A stretch of DNA of 64,000 nt from Stenotrophomonas indicatrix (GCF_002750975.1 NZ_PEJS01000001.1:3968001-4032000), one strand, 5' to 3'; shown: positions 30,447 through 38,476, counted from the stretch's first letter. Numbers and translations are program-made. Notes: generated by a model not told the origin, from the sequence alone.

Positions 30447-30548
30447 GGCGGGGTGGGTCCGGTTGCGGGGGACGCCGTAAACCCATCCCTGGGGGCTTGG
30501 CCGCGGCATCCATGCCGCGGACACCCCCGCAACCGGACCCACCCCGCC
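30447..30548 (-). repeat. Structured dispersed element, copy 2 (minus strand)
   Basis: Exactly 102 bp like copy 1 but in opposite orientation. The outer arms (30447-30471 and 30524-30548) pair along their length. Read on the minus strand, hairpin A has stem CCGCGGC/GCCGCGG with loop ATGGAT (30513 to 30508), and hairpin B has stem CCC/GGG with loop AGGGAT (30490 to 30485). The stems differ from copy 1 by compensating changes (GCGCC/GGCGC to GCGGC/GCCGC; TAC/GTA to CCC/GGG; outer arm GTGG/CCAC to GTTG/CAAC). Flank similarity to copy 1 extends to about 30350, ending in a GCAGGGCC/GGCCCTGC hairpin. Confidence 0.8.
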
Positions 30549-30620
30549 TTCGACAGTTTTTCGCTGCTGTCGGAACGGTGTCTGTGCTGCTGTTGGTGGG
30601 TGTCGACCCTGGTCGACACA

Positions 30621-30643
30621 GTAGATCCACGCCATGCGTGGAT
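30621..30643 (+). repeat. SMAG-type REP hairpin (ATCCACGCC stem class)
   Basis: GTAGATCCACGCC and GCGTGGAT hairpin, preceded at 30601-30618 by a perfect palindrome TGTCGACC/GGTCGACA. Confidence 0.85.
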
Positions 30644-30658
30644 GAAGCATTCGCGATG

Positions 30659-30684
30659 GAGCCGAGCATCTGCTCGGCTCTTTT
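30659..30684 (+). terminator. Strong Rho-independent terminator without an adjacent gene
   Basis: GAGCCGAGCA and TGCTCGGCTC form a 9-10 bp stem with a tiny loop, followed by TTTTCGTTT. It is the best intrinsic terminator in the window, yet it lies over 300 bp past the yadH-type stop and has no open reading frame before it. It may end a read-through transcript or an unannotated small RNA. Confidence 0.75.
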
Positions 30685-30808
30685 CGTTTGTGAGCTGATG
30701 GATATAGATCCATCGGAAAGATGATCGCGAGGAACGAGCGAAGCGACCCGCTGTTGCTTTTGATTTTCTTCTTTGTTTTCCGTGGTGGACGCACACGGAA
30801 ACCGTCAG

Positions 30809-30914
30809 GGGTCGGGCGGGGTGGGCTCGCGGGGGTGTCCGCGCCATGGATGGCGCGGCCAAGCCTACACGGACGTACTTGCGGCGTCCCCCGTGAGCCC
30901 ACCCCGCCCGACCC
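30809..30914 (+). repeat. Structured dispersed element, copy 3
   Basis: Outer arms (GGGTCGGGCGGGG... and ...CCCCGCCCGACCC) pair along their length with one mismatch. Hairpin A has a 7-bp stem CCGCGCC/GGCGCGG (30839-30845/30852-30858) with loop ATGGAT. Hairpin B has TAC/GTA (30866-30868/30875-30877) with loop ACGGAC. It shares the AAGCCTAC...GGACGTA...GCGGCGTCCCC core with copy 1. Just upstream (about 30778-30802) another hairpin, TTTCCGTG/CACGGAAA, also exposes GGA in its loop. The far flanks differ from copies 1 and 2. Confidence 0.8.
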
Positions 30915-31015
30915 AAACACAGCTTGCGCTTCAAACCACCACGAGGGGCTCAGCCGTTGGCCGCAAACTCCGGCACAATCGCTGCAGTGAATCCCCCAAC
31001 TGCAGTGAGCGTTCA

Positions 31016-31954
31016 ATGCGTATCCTGATCCTCGGCGCCGGCGGTACCGGCGGTTACTTCGGTGGTCGCCTGGCCCAGGCTGGCGTGGACGTGACCTTCC
31101 TCGTGCGCCCCGCGCGCGCCGCGCAGCTGGATCGTGATGGCCTGGTGCTGCGCAGCCCGGTGGGCGATGCCACGTTCCCGGTGCAGCACGTCACCGCAGA
31201 TGCCCTGCCTGCGCTGGCTGCGGACAAGCCGTTCGATCTGGTGATCCTCAGCTGCAAGGCCTACGACCTGGACAGCTCGATCGATGCCATCGCCCCGGCG
31301 GTGGGCGCGGGTACCACCGTGCTGCCGATCCTCAACGGCCTGCATCACTACAACGCGCTCGACGCGCGCTTCGGTCGTGACGCCGTGCTCGGCGGGCTGT
31401 GCTTCATCAGTGCGACCAAGGCGCCTGATGGCGCCGTGCTGCACCTGGGCAAGCCGGCCAAGCTGACCTTCGGCGAACGCGATGGCGGTGCGATCTCCGC
31501 GCGCGTGCAGGCGTTCGCAGCAGCGTGTGCGCAGGCCAATCTCGATCATCTGGCCAGTGAGCACATCGGCCAGGAACAGTGGATCAAGTACACGTTCCTC
31601 ACCGCGCTGGCGGCGGCCACCTGCCTGCTGCGTGCGGACATCGGCACGATCGTGGCCACCGACGACGGCGACGCCATCGTGCGTGGGCTCTATGACGAAT
31701 GCCTTGCGGTGGCCGAAGCAGCGGGTGAGCCGGTGCCGCAGGCGGCGCAGGACACCGCGCGTGGCACCCTCACCCAGGCCGGTTCGGCGTTGAAGGCGTC
31801 GATGCTGCGCGATCTGGAAGCAGGCCAGCAGGTGGAAGCGGCCCAGATCGTCGGCGACATGCTGGCGCGTGCGCGCGCCGCGGGCCAGGAAGCGTTGCTG
31901 CTGCAGGTCGCCTACAGCAGCCTGCAGGCCTACCAGGCCCAGCGCGCGGTGTGA
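31016..31954 (+). CDS. Ketopantoate reductase family protein (2-dehydropantoate 2-reductase)
   Basis: 312 residues from MRILILGAGGTGGYFGGRLA at 31016; the frame extends upstream into the repeat island but has no similarity there. The Rossmann motif GAGGTGGYFG, the catalytic lysine in ILSCKAYDLD, PILNGLHHY and the C-terminal SALKASMLRDLEAGQQVEA (E/S substrate-binding helix) are ApbA/PanE features. By family it reduces 2-dehydropantoate to pantoate with NADPH in coenzyme A synthesis; some paralogues act on other 2-keto acids, so I give no symbol. It forms a unit with the epimerase gene 4 bp downstream. Confidence 0.88.
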   Translation: MRILILGAGGTGGYFGGRLAQAGVDVTFLVRPARAAQLDRDGLVLRSPVGDATFPVQHVTADALPALAADKPFDLVILSCKAYDLDSSIDAIAPAVGAGTTVLPILNGLHHYNALDARFGRDAVLGGLCFISATKAPDGAVLHLGKPAKLTFGERDGGAISARVQAFAAACAQANLDHLASEHIGQEQWIKYTFLTALAAATCLLRADIGTIVATDDGDAIVRGLYDECLAVAEAAGEPVPQAAQDTARGTLTQAGSALKASMLRDLEAGQQVEAAQIVGDMLARARAAGQEALLLQVAYSSLQAYQAQRAV

Positions 31955-31958
31955 TCCG

Positions 31959-32882
31959 ATGAACATGCCTGGCCCGTTGCCGAAGCGCGTACTGATCCTC
32001 GGCATGGGCTGGAGTGGCCGCGTGTTGGCCGCGCGCCTTCAGGCCCAGGGCGTACACGTGGAAGGCACGGTGCGCGATCCGGCGTCGGCACCTGACGATG
32101 GCCTGCTGCGTCATCAGCTGCGTGCCGACGCCGTGCTTGCCCCGAGCCTGGTCGCTGCGATTGCCCATGCCGACGCAGTGCTGTGCAGCGTTCCTCCCGA
32201 TGCCGAGGGCGACCCGGCGCTGCGCCTGCTGCGTGCCGCGTTGCGCGACAGCAGTTCACTGCGTTGGCTCGGTTACCTGTCATCGACCTCGGTCTACGGC
32301 GACCGCGACGGTGGCTGGATCAATGAGCACAGCGTGGCCGATGCCACCGGGCCGGCAGGCATGCAGCGTCGCCTCGCCGAAACGCAATGGCGTGCACTGG
32401 CGGATGCGCGCGGTATCGCCTCGGCGATGTTCCGCCTGCCGGGCCTCTACGGACCCGGGCGCAACGCGCTGCTGCAGCTGGCGCAGGGCCGCGCGCGGCA
32501 CGTGGTGCGGCCAGGGCTGGTGTTTAATCGCCTGCACGTGGACGACCTGGCTGCGGTGGTGATCACTGCGATGCAACGCCCCGCGACCAATGCGCTGTAT
32601 CTGCCGAGCGATGACCAACCGGCGCCGCCGCAGGATGTACTGGCCTTCGCCGCACAGCTGGGGGGATTTACCCTGCCGCCCGCGGTGGCCTGGGACGATC
32701 CATCAGTGAGCGCGACATTGCGGCGCTTCTACCAGAGCAGCAAGCGCATCGACAGCCGCAGCACGCGCGACGCGCTGGGCTGGACGCCGCGGTTTCCAAC
32801 GTATCGGGAAGGGCTGACGGATATTGCCGCTTCGCTCGCCGGGCATGGCCCGGCGCTACCGGATCCGGGCACTCCCGGCTGA
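31959..32882 (+). CDS. NAD-dependent epimerase/SDR family protein, YeeZ-like
   Basis: 307 residues from MNMPGPLPKRVLILGMGWSG at 31959. The Rossmann fold has LILGMGWSGRVLAARL, followed by LSSTSVYGDRDGGWINE (the Ser/Tyr region of extended SDRs) and FRLPGLYGPGRN. The last ~17 residues ([17 protein letters not shown]) are read from a REP and from the second unit of a 57-bp direct repeat, whose shifted frame supplies the TGA at 32880-32882. So the present C-terminus is a product of repeat insertion. Function unknown; E. coli YeeZ is also uncharacterised. It is co-transcribed with the ketopantoate-reductase-like gene. Confidence 0.85.
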   Translation: MNMPGPLPKRVLILGMGWSGRVLAARLQAQGVHVEGTVRDPASAPDDGLLRHQLRADAVLAPSLVAAIAHADAVLCSVPPDAEGDPALRLLRAALRDSSSLRWLGYLSSTSVYGDRDGGWINEHSVADATGPAGMQRRLAETQWRALADARGIASAMFRLPGLYGPGRNALLQLAQGRARHVVRPGLVFNRLHVDDLAAVVITAMQRPATNALYLPSDDQPAPPQDVLAFAAQLGGFTLPPAVAWDDPSVSATLRRFYQSSKRIDSRSTRDALGWTPRFPTYREGLTDIAASLAGHGPALPDPGTPG

Positions 32883-32950
32883 CGGATATTGCCGCTTCGC
32901 TCGCCGGGCATGGCCCGGCGCTACCGGATCCGGCCAGCGGCCGGCACTAC
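32812..32950. repeat. 57-bp direct repeat containing a REP, followed by another REP
   Basis: Bases 32812-32868 and 32877-32933 are identical, offset 65 bp. Each carries a minus-strand GCCGGGC-class REP (32837-32859, 32902-32924). A GCCGGCC-class REP (32928-32950) follows. The first unit is coding for the epimerase C-terminus; the second contains its stop. Confidence 0.85.
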
Positions 32951-32960
32951 CGTTTGCCGA

Positions 32961-33758
32961 TCAGGCGGCGTCCGGCAACCGGAAGAACGCACGCGTGGCA
33001 GCCGTGGCGTTTGCCGCCGTGGTCTGCACATCCTCGCCACGGTCCCGCGCCAGCTCTTCCACGATGTGCGACAGGAACACCGGTTCGTTGCGGCGATCCT
33101 TCGGCATCGGCTTCAAGGTGCGCGGCAGCAGGTACGGTGCGTCGGTCTCGATCATCAACCGGTTGGCCGGAATGTTCTTCACCAGCTCGCGCAGGTGGCC
33201 ACCGCGTCGCTCGTCGCACAGCCAGCCGGTGATGCCGATGTACCAGTCCTGGTCGAGATAATCGAACAGCTCCTGGCGCTCGCCGGTGAAGCAGTGCACC
33301 ACGGCCGGACCGATGCGGCCTTCGAAATTCTTCATCTGCGCCATGAAATCGGCATGCGCGTCGCGCTGGTGCAGGAACAGCGGCTTGCCATTGTCTGCGG
33401 CCAGCTGCAGCTGGCGCTCGAACGCGCGATGCTGCGCCGGGCGCGGCGAGAAATCACGGAAGTAGTCCAGCCCGCACTCTCCCACCGCCACCACTTCGGC
33501 ATGGGCGTGCAGTGCGCGCATCTCCGCATCGCACTCGTCGGTGTACTCCACCGCGTGGTGCGGGTGCACGCCGGCAGTGGCGTACAGGAAGCCCGGGTGC
33601 TGCTGCGCCAGCTGCAGGGCCAGCGGCGAATGCTCGCGGCTGGCACCGGTGATGATCATCTGCACCACACCGGCCTGGCGTGCGCGGCCCAGCACGGCGT
33701 CGCGGTCGCGGTCGAAGGAGTCGTGGGTCAGGTTGGCGCCGATATCGATCAGATGCAT
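32961..33758 (-). CDS. tatD: TatD family 3'-5' exonuclease/deoxyribonuclease
   Basis: 265 residues, similar along its length to E. coli TatD (260): DIGANLTHDSF, TAGVHPHHAVEY, VAVGECGLDYFRDFS, FLHQRDAHADF, VVHCFTGERQEL, YIGITGWLCDERRG and LMIETDAPYLLPR. These place the metal-ligand His, Glu and Asp residues of the amidohydrolase-type barrel. It is a magnesium-dependent 3'-5' exonuclease active on single-stranded DNA and linked to oxidative DNA repair. It is divergent from hrpB (about 70 bp) and not next to tat genes here. Confidence 0.95.
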   Translation of the reverse strand: MHLIDIGANLTHDSFDRDRDAVLGRARQAGVVQMIITGASREHSPLALQLAQQHPGFLYATAGVHPHHAVEYTDECDAEMRALHAHAEVVAVGECGLDYFRDFSPRPAQHRAFERQLQLAADNGKPLFLHQRDAHADFMAQMKNFEGRIGPAVVHCFTGERQELFDYLDQDWYIGITGWLCDERRGGHLRELVKNIPANRLMIETDAPYLLPRTLKPMPKDRRNEPVFLSHIVEELARDRGEDVQTTAANATAATRAFFRLPDAA

Positions 33759-33826
33759 GGGGGCAGCAGAGGCAGGAAAACCCGCGCATTGTACCCGTGC
33801 CCGCCATGGCCCCTTATCCTTTGCAG

Positions 33827-36334
33827 ATGAACGCCCCGCAATTCCCCATCTCTCCGCTGCTGCCGCAGATCCAGCAGCACCTGGCCGTGCACCCGCGGCT
33901 GGTGCTGGAAGCCCCGCCTGGCGCGGGCAAGACCACCCAGGTGCCGTTGGCGCTGCTGGATGCGCCGTGGCTGGAGGGTCGCAGGATCATCCTGCTGGAA
34001 CCACGCCGGGTGGCCGCGCGCAGTGCCGCGATGTTCATGGCGCGCCAGCTCGGTGAGGAGGTCGGCGGCATCGTCGGCTACCGCATCCGCTTCGAGAACA
34101 AGGTATCGGCGCGCACGCGCATCGAGGTCGTCACCGAGGGCATCCTGACCCGGATGCTGCAGGACGATCCAATGCTGGAAACCGTGGGTGCGATCCTGTT
34201 CGATGAATTCCACGAGCGCCACCTCAGTGGCGACCTGGGCCTGGCGCTGGCGCTGGACGTGCAGTCGCAGCTGCGCGATGACCTGCGGTTGCTGGTGATG
34301 TCGGCGACGCTCGATGGCGAACGCCTGGCGCGCTTCCTCGATGCACCACGACTGAGCAGCGAAGGCCGCAGCTATCCGGTGGCGATCAGCCACTTCCCTG
34401 CCCGGCGTGACGAGGCGCTGGAACTGCAGGTGCGGCGCGCGGTACAGCAGGCGCTGGCCGAGCACCCCGGTGACCTGCTGGTGTTCCTGCCCGGCCAACG
34501 TGAGATCGCGCGCGTGCAGGCAGGCCTGCAGGACAGCCTTGCTGGCGCTGCGGTGGACGTATTGGCCCTGCACGGTGAACTGCCGGTGGAACAGCAGGCA
34601 CGCGTGCTGCAGGCCGCCAGCGACGGCCGCCGCCGCGTGGTGCTGGCCACCAACGTCGCCGAATCCTCGGTGACCCTGCCCGGCGTGCGCGTGGTGATCG
34701 ACAGCGGCCAGGCGCGCGAGCCGCGCTACGACCCCAACAGTGGATTCACCCGCCTGGACGTGGTCGCCATTGCGCAGGCCTCGGCCGACCAGCGTGCCGG
34801 CCGTGCCGGGCGCGTGGCCGAGGGCGTGGCCTGGCGGCTGTGGCCGCAGTCGCAGCGGCTGGAACCGCAGCGTCGCGCCGAGATCGACCAGATTGAACTG
34901 GCCGGCCTTGCGCTGGAACTGGCCGCCTGGGGCAGCAGCGACCTGCGCTTCCTTGACCCGCCACCGAGCGGGCCGATGGCCGCCGCACGCGAACTGCTGC
35001 AGCGCCTGGGCGCGTTGTCGAGCAGCGGCGCGATCACTGCACTCGGCCGTCGCGTGCTGGCGCTGGGCACCCATCCGCGGATGGCCGCGATGCTGCTGGC
35101 CGCAGCTGATGCCCGCGCGCAGGCGTTGGCCGCCGATCTGGCGGCATTGCTGGAAGCTCGTGACCCATTGCGCCAGGGCGGTGATGCACTGGCCGCACGC
35201 TGGCGCGCACTGGCGGCCTTCCGCAACGGCCGTGCGCCGGCCGATGCCAATCGCAGTGGCCTGGCCGCCATCGATGCCGCTGCCAAACAGTGGCGCCGTC
35301 GCCTGCGTTGTGACGCTACACCGCCCGCCAGCATCGAGGCCCACGAACTGGGCGACCTGCTGGCCCATGCCTTCCCCGACCGCATTGCCTTCCAGCATCC
35401 GAACGACCCGCTGCGTTACCTGCTGGCCAACGGCCGCAGCGCCCGCCTGCATGAACTGAGCGACCTGCGGGGCGAACCGTGGCTGGTGGCCAGCGAACTG
35501 CGCTTCGAGGCGCGCGACGCGCTGCTGCTGCGCGCCGCACCGGTGGATGAAGGCTATCTGCGCAGGCACTGGCCCGAGCGCTTCGTAACCGAAGACGCGG
35601 TGCGCTGGGATGACACCCGCCGCGCCCTGGTCGCGCTGCGCGAAACACACTTCGACCGCATCGTGATGGACAGCCGTTCGGCTGGCCGGGTTGATCCGCA
35701 GCTGGCGGCGCAGGCACTGACCGACGCCGTTGCCGAGCTTGGCCTGCAGGCATTGCCATGGACCGACGGTCTGCGCCAGTGGCAGGCACGGGTGGAATCG
35801 CTGCGGCGCTGGATGCCGGAGCTGGGCCTGCCCGACTGCAGTGATGCCGCATTGCTGGCCAACCGTGCGCAGTGGCTGCAGCCGGCGTTCGCGGGCAGGG
35901 CACGGCTGGATGCACTGGACGAGGCCAGTTTCGGCGAAGCGCTGAAGTCGGCACTGGAATGGTCGCAACGGCAGCTGGTCGAGCGCCACGCGCCCACCCG
36001 GATCACCGTGCCGTCAGGGCTGGAGCGGCCGATCAGCTACGCGCTGGACGGCGAAAGCGGCGAGCCGTTGCCGCCGGTGCTGGCGGTGAAGCTGCAGGAG
36101 TTGTTCGGCCTGGCCGATACGCCACGCATCGCCGATGGCCGGGTGCCGCTGACCCTGCACCTGCTGTCGCCGGGTGGCCGGCCGTTGCAGGTCACCCAGG
36201 ATCTGCGCAATTTCTGGGAAAACACCTACGCCGAGGTGAAGAAAGAGATGAAGGGCCGTTACCCGCGCCACCCGTGGCCGGACGACCCTTGGACGGCTAC
36301 CGCGACCCACCGGGCCAAGCCGCGCGGGACGTAA
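33827..36334 (+). CDS. hrpB: ATP-dependent RNA helicase HrpB
   Basis: 835 residues from MNAPQFPISPLLPQI at 33827 (an in-frame ATG at 33806 adds seven residues and is possible). It is a DExH-box helicase of the DEAH/RHA group. Walker A is EAPPGAGKTTQVPLAL, followed by LLEPRRVAARSAAMFMA (motif Ia), the DEFHERHLSGDLG box (motif II), MSATLDGERLARF (III), VVLATNVAESSVTLPGVRVVIDSG (V) and QRAGRAGRVAEGVAWRLW (VI). The HrpB C-terminal domain ends WPDDPWTATATHRAKPRGT. The cellular role in most bacteria is unclear. Monocistronic. Confidence 0.94.
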   Translation: MNAPQFPISPLLPQIQQHLAVHPRLVLEAPPGAGKTTQVPLALLDAPWLEGRRIILLEPRRVAARSAAMFMARQLGEEVGGIVGYRIRFENKVSARTRIEVVTEGILTRMLQDDPMLETVGAILFDEFHERHLSGDLGLALALDVQSQLRDDLRLLVMSATLDGERLARFLDAPRLSSEGRSYPVAISHFPARRDEALELQVRRAVQQALAEHPGDLLVFLPGQREIARVQAGLQDSLAGAAVDVLALHGELPVEQQARVLQAASDGRRRVVLATNVAESSVTLPGVRVVIDSGQAREPRYDPNSGFTRLDVVAIAQASADQRAGRAGRVAEGVAWRLWPQSQRLEPQRRAEIDQIELAGLALELAAWGSSDLRFLDPPPSGPMAAARELLQRLGALSSSGAITALGRRVLALGTHPRMAAMLLAAADARAQALAADLAALLEARDPLRQGGDALAARWRALAAFRNGRAPADANRSGLAAIDAAAKQWRRRLRCDATPPASIEAHELGDLLAHAFPDRIAFQHPNDPLRYLLANGRSARLHELSDLRGEPWLVASELRFEARDALLLRAAPVDEGYLRRHWPERFVTEDAVRWDDTRRALVALRETHFDRIVMDSRSAGRVDPQLAAQALTDAVAELGLQALPWTDGLRQWQARVESLRRWMPELGLPDCSDAALLANRAQWLQPAFAGRARLDALDEASFGEALKSALEWSQRQLVERHAPTRITVPSGLERPISYALDGESGEPLPPVLAVKLQELFGLADTPRIADGRVPLTLHLLSPGGRPLQVTQDLRNFWENTYAEVKKEMKGRYPRHPWPDDPWTATATHRAKPRGT

Positions 36335-36462
36335 TGCGCGCCGACACCCCGCCCGTTCCTGAATGGCTGCGGTAGAGTCACACCACGCGCCCGCCTGACT
36401 GACATACCGTTTACGGGCAACAGGCGACACTGGACTTCGACCCGAGGCAAGGACACCCCCGC

Positions 36463-36852
36463 ATGAGCAAGCTGACCGTAATCACCGACCGCGCCCTGGA
36501 GCGCGCCCTCGACCTGGCCCATACCGCAGGCGATGGCCTGAAGAGCGCGGGCGGCAGCCTGCGTCACCTCGGCCCGCAGGCCAGCGACTGGATCAAGACC
36601 GGTGCCGCCCTTGGCGCGGTGAAGACCGGCGGCAAGGTCGCCACCAAGTTCGCCCGCCGCAATCCGGCGGTGACCATCGCGGCAGCTGCCGTGGGCGTAG
36701 GCCTGCTGGGCTATGCGCTGTACCGCAAGCAGCAGAAGAAGAAGGCCGCCAACGGCCATGTGGTCAACGGCCAGGCCCAGCGCATCAACGCGCGCGATCG
36801 CCGCAACGACACCGTGGTCGACGAGCACAGCGATATCGGCAGCGACGCCTGA
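36463..36852 (+). CDS. Small membrane-anchored protein, unknown function
   Basis: 129 residues with GAGGCAAGGA upstream of the ATG. It has an amphipathic N-terminal half (ALERALDLAHTAGDGLKSAGG), one transmembrane helix (PAVTIAAAAVGVGLLGYALYR, about 68-88) and a charged tail beginning KQQKKK. The layout recalls ElaB/YqjD ribosome-associated inner-membrane proteins, which also end in a helix, but the homology is not clear, so I do not assign it. It ends just before a GGGTC/GACCC hairpin and a terminator. Confidence 0.75.
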   Translation: MSKLTVITDRALERALDLAHTAGDGLKSAGGSLRHLGPQASDWIKTGAALGAVKTGGKVATKFARRNPAVTIAAAAVGVGLLGYALYRKQQKKKAANGHVVNGQAQRINARDRRNDTVVDEHSDIGSDA

Positions 36853-36858
36853 TTGACC

Positions 36859-36894
36859 GGGGTCGGAACCCTTCCGCAGGAAGGGCTCTGACCC
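36859..36894. repeat. Interrupted GGGTC...GACCC hairpin
   Basis: GGGTCGGAACCCTTCC and GGAAGGGCTCTGACCC pair around a 3-4 nt loop, with an internal mismatch. It begins 7 bp after the small membrane protein stop. It is a different intergenic hairpin type from the GTAG REPs. I see only this copy in the window. Confidence 0.6.
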
Positions 36895-36922
36895 AATGAC
36901 GCTGCACGAGGGTCGGACGCCG

Positions 36923-36943
36923 CAAGGCCTCCGGCCTTTTTTT
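36923..36943 (+). terminator. Rho-independent terminator
   Basis: AAGGCC, a 3-nt loop and GGCCTT followed by seven T residues in total (GGCCTTTTTTT). It ends the small membrane protein transcript and touches the stop of the convergent rluE gene. Confidence 0.8.
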
Positions 36944-37482
36944 CAGCCGATCTGCCGCCACTGCCCGGGCTGCAGGTCATCCAGCCGGTACGGCCCCATT
37001 GCAGCGCGTACCAGCCGCAGCGTCGGCAGGTTCACCGCAGCGGTCATCCGCCGCACCTGGCGGTTACGCCCCTCGCGGATCGTGATCGCCAGCCAGCTGT
37101 CGGGCACCGTCTTGCGGAAGCGCACCGGCGGATCGCGCGGCCACAGTTCAGGCGCAGGATCGAGGCGCTCGATTTTCGCCGGCAGCGTCGGCCCGTCATT
37201 GAGCACCACGCCATCGCGCAGCTGCTGCAGCTGCCCGTCGCTGGGCGTGCCTTCCACCTGCACCCAGTAGAGCTTGTCCGCCTTGTGCTTCGGGTCGGTC
37301 AACTTGTGCGCCAACGTACCGTTGTCGGTCAGCAGCAGCAGGCCTTCACTGTCATGGTCGAGGCGGCCGGCAGCGTAGACGCGCGGCGGCAAACCGAAGC
37401 CGGCCAATGTCGGCCGCGGCGGCACGCTGCGGTCGGTGAACTGGCAGAGCACGTTGAACGGCTTGTTGAAGGCAATCAGCAT
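36943..37482 (-). CDS. rluE: 23S rRNA pseudouridine(2457) synthase RluE-like
   Basis: 179 residues from MLIAFNKPFNVLCQF at 37482; alternative in-frame starts at 37512 and 37545 would add short non-conserved leaders. The RsuA/RluB/E/F family motif with catalytic Asp is VYAAGRLDHDSEGLLLLT. FNKPFNVLCQFTD, KLYWVQVEGTPSDGQL, IREGRNRQVRRMTAAVNLPTLRLVR and IGPYRL-type ending are RluE features; an S4 domain is absent, as in RluE. It isomerises a uridine of 23S rRNA in the peptidyl-transferase region. It is convergent with the terminator at 36923. Confidence 0.88.
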   Translation of the reverse strand: MLIAFNKPFNVLCQFTDRSVPPRPTLAGFGLPPRVYAAGRLDHDSEGLLLLTDNGTLAHKLTDPKHKADKLYWVQVEGTPSDGQLQQLRDGVVLNDGPTLPAKIERLDPAPELWPRDPPVRFRKTVPDSWLAITIREGRNRQVRRMTAAVNLPTLRLVRAAMGPYRLDDLQPGQWRQIG

Positions 37483-37535
37483 CGCGGGGACGGCAGGCGG
37501 CGGGCAGGGCATTGTCCCATGCCACGCCGCGTGCT

Positions 37536-37558
37536 CGCCGGGCATGGTCCGGCGCTAC
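37536..37558 (-). repeat. SMAG-type REP hairpin (GCCGGGC stem class)
   Basis: Minus-strand GTAG head ending at 37558, one stem mismatch, 4 bp from the methyltransferase stop. Confidence 0.8.
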
Positions 37559-37562
37559 CGGG

Positions 37563-38420
37563 TCACGGCTTCACGAAACGCAGGGTCATGCGGTCACTTT
37601 CACCGATGGCCTGGTACTTGGCGTCATCCGCCTTGTCATGCTGGTTGGTCGGCGGCAGGGTCCACACGCCATTCGGATGATCCTTGGTATCGCGCGGGTT
37701 GGCATTGACCTCGGTGCGCGCGTCGAGCTTGAAACCGGCGGCCTCGGCCATCGCGATCACCTGCTGCTGGCCCACATAACCGGTGTCGTCAGCGTCGGCC
37801 ACGTCGGCCTTGGCGCGGTGCTCGACCACGCCGAGCACGCCACCCGGCTTGAGCACGTTGAAGAAGCCCTGGAACATGCCCTGCGCCTGGCCGGCCTTGC
37901 GCCAGTTGTGCACGTTGCGGAAGGTCAGCACCACATCGGCCGAGTTGGCTGCACCGAACACCGGCTTGGCCGGGTCGTAGGCAACCACTGCGGTTTTGTC
38001 GAACTGTGCCGGTGCGGCGGCGTACTTCTTTTCCAGGCTGTCGCGGCTGCGCTGCTGGTAGTCGCGGCCGCGACCTTCAGCCACGGCCTGCGGATCGACC
38101 ACCGCAGCGATGTAATGACCCTTGTCGCGCAGCAGCGGCGCCAGGATCTCCGAGTACCAGCCATTGCCCGGGGTGATCTCGATGACGGTCTTTTCCGGCG
38201 CGACGCCAAAGAAGCCCAAGGTCTGCGCAGGATGACGGAAACCGTCGCGCTTGACGTTGGCGGGGTCGCGGGTCGAGGCCTTCACCGCGGCATCGATCGC
38301 GGGCGACACCTGGATCTTTGCCGGTGCGACCGTGGCCGGCGCGGCGAATGCGGGAACGGCAACCAGCAGCGCCGAAGCAAGCAGCAGGCGGCAACCACGC
38401 AGGGATGAGGCAGCAATCAT
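37563..38420 (-). CDS. Exported class I SAM-dependent methyltransferase-like protein
   Basis: 285 residues from MIAASSLRGCRLLLASALL at 38420, which starts a clear Sec signal peptide (ending near AFA, residue 26). The fold is methyltransferase-like: VIEITPGNGWYSEILAPLL for the SAM loop, VLTFRNVHNWRKAGQAQ, FFNVLKPGGVLGVVEHRAK for the post-I motif and strand 6-7 DHPNGVWTLPP. This is the COG4798 group of predicted methyltransferases, which unusually carry an export signal; SAM is not known to be available in the periplasm, so activity is uncertain. It is divergent from the aldo-keto reductase gene. Confidence 0.82.
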   Translation of the reverse strand: MIAASSLRGCRLLLASALLVAVPAFAAPATVAPAKIQVSPAIDAAVKASTRDPANVKRDGFRHPAQTLGFFGVAPEKTVIEITPGNGWYSEILAPLLRDKGHYIAAVVDPQAVAEGRGRDYQQRSRDSLEKKYAAAPAQFDKTAVVAYDPAKPVFGAANSADVVLTFRNVHNWRKAGQAQGMFQGFFNVLKPGGVLGVVEHRAKADVADADDTGYVGQQQVIAMAEAAGFKLDARTEVNANPRDTKDHPNGVWTLPPTNQHDKADDAKYQAIGESDRMTLRFVKP

Positions 38421-38476
38421 CGGGGCGACTCCAGCGGAAGATGCGGCGAGACTAGCAGCCGCCGCGCCGCAGGTGT

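Noticed and set aside
30423..31016. Open frames of about 90-200 codons in the repeat island
   Set aside because: Their translations run straight through palindromic repeats and REPs (for example the HAWRGST segment coded by any REP) and have no ribosome site or family similarity.
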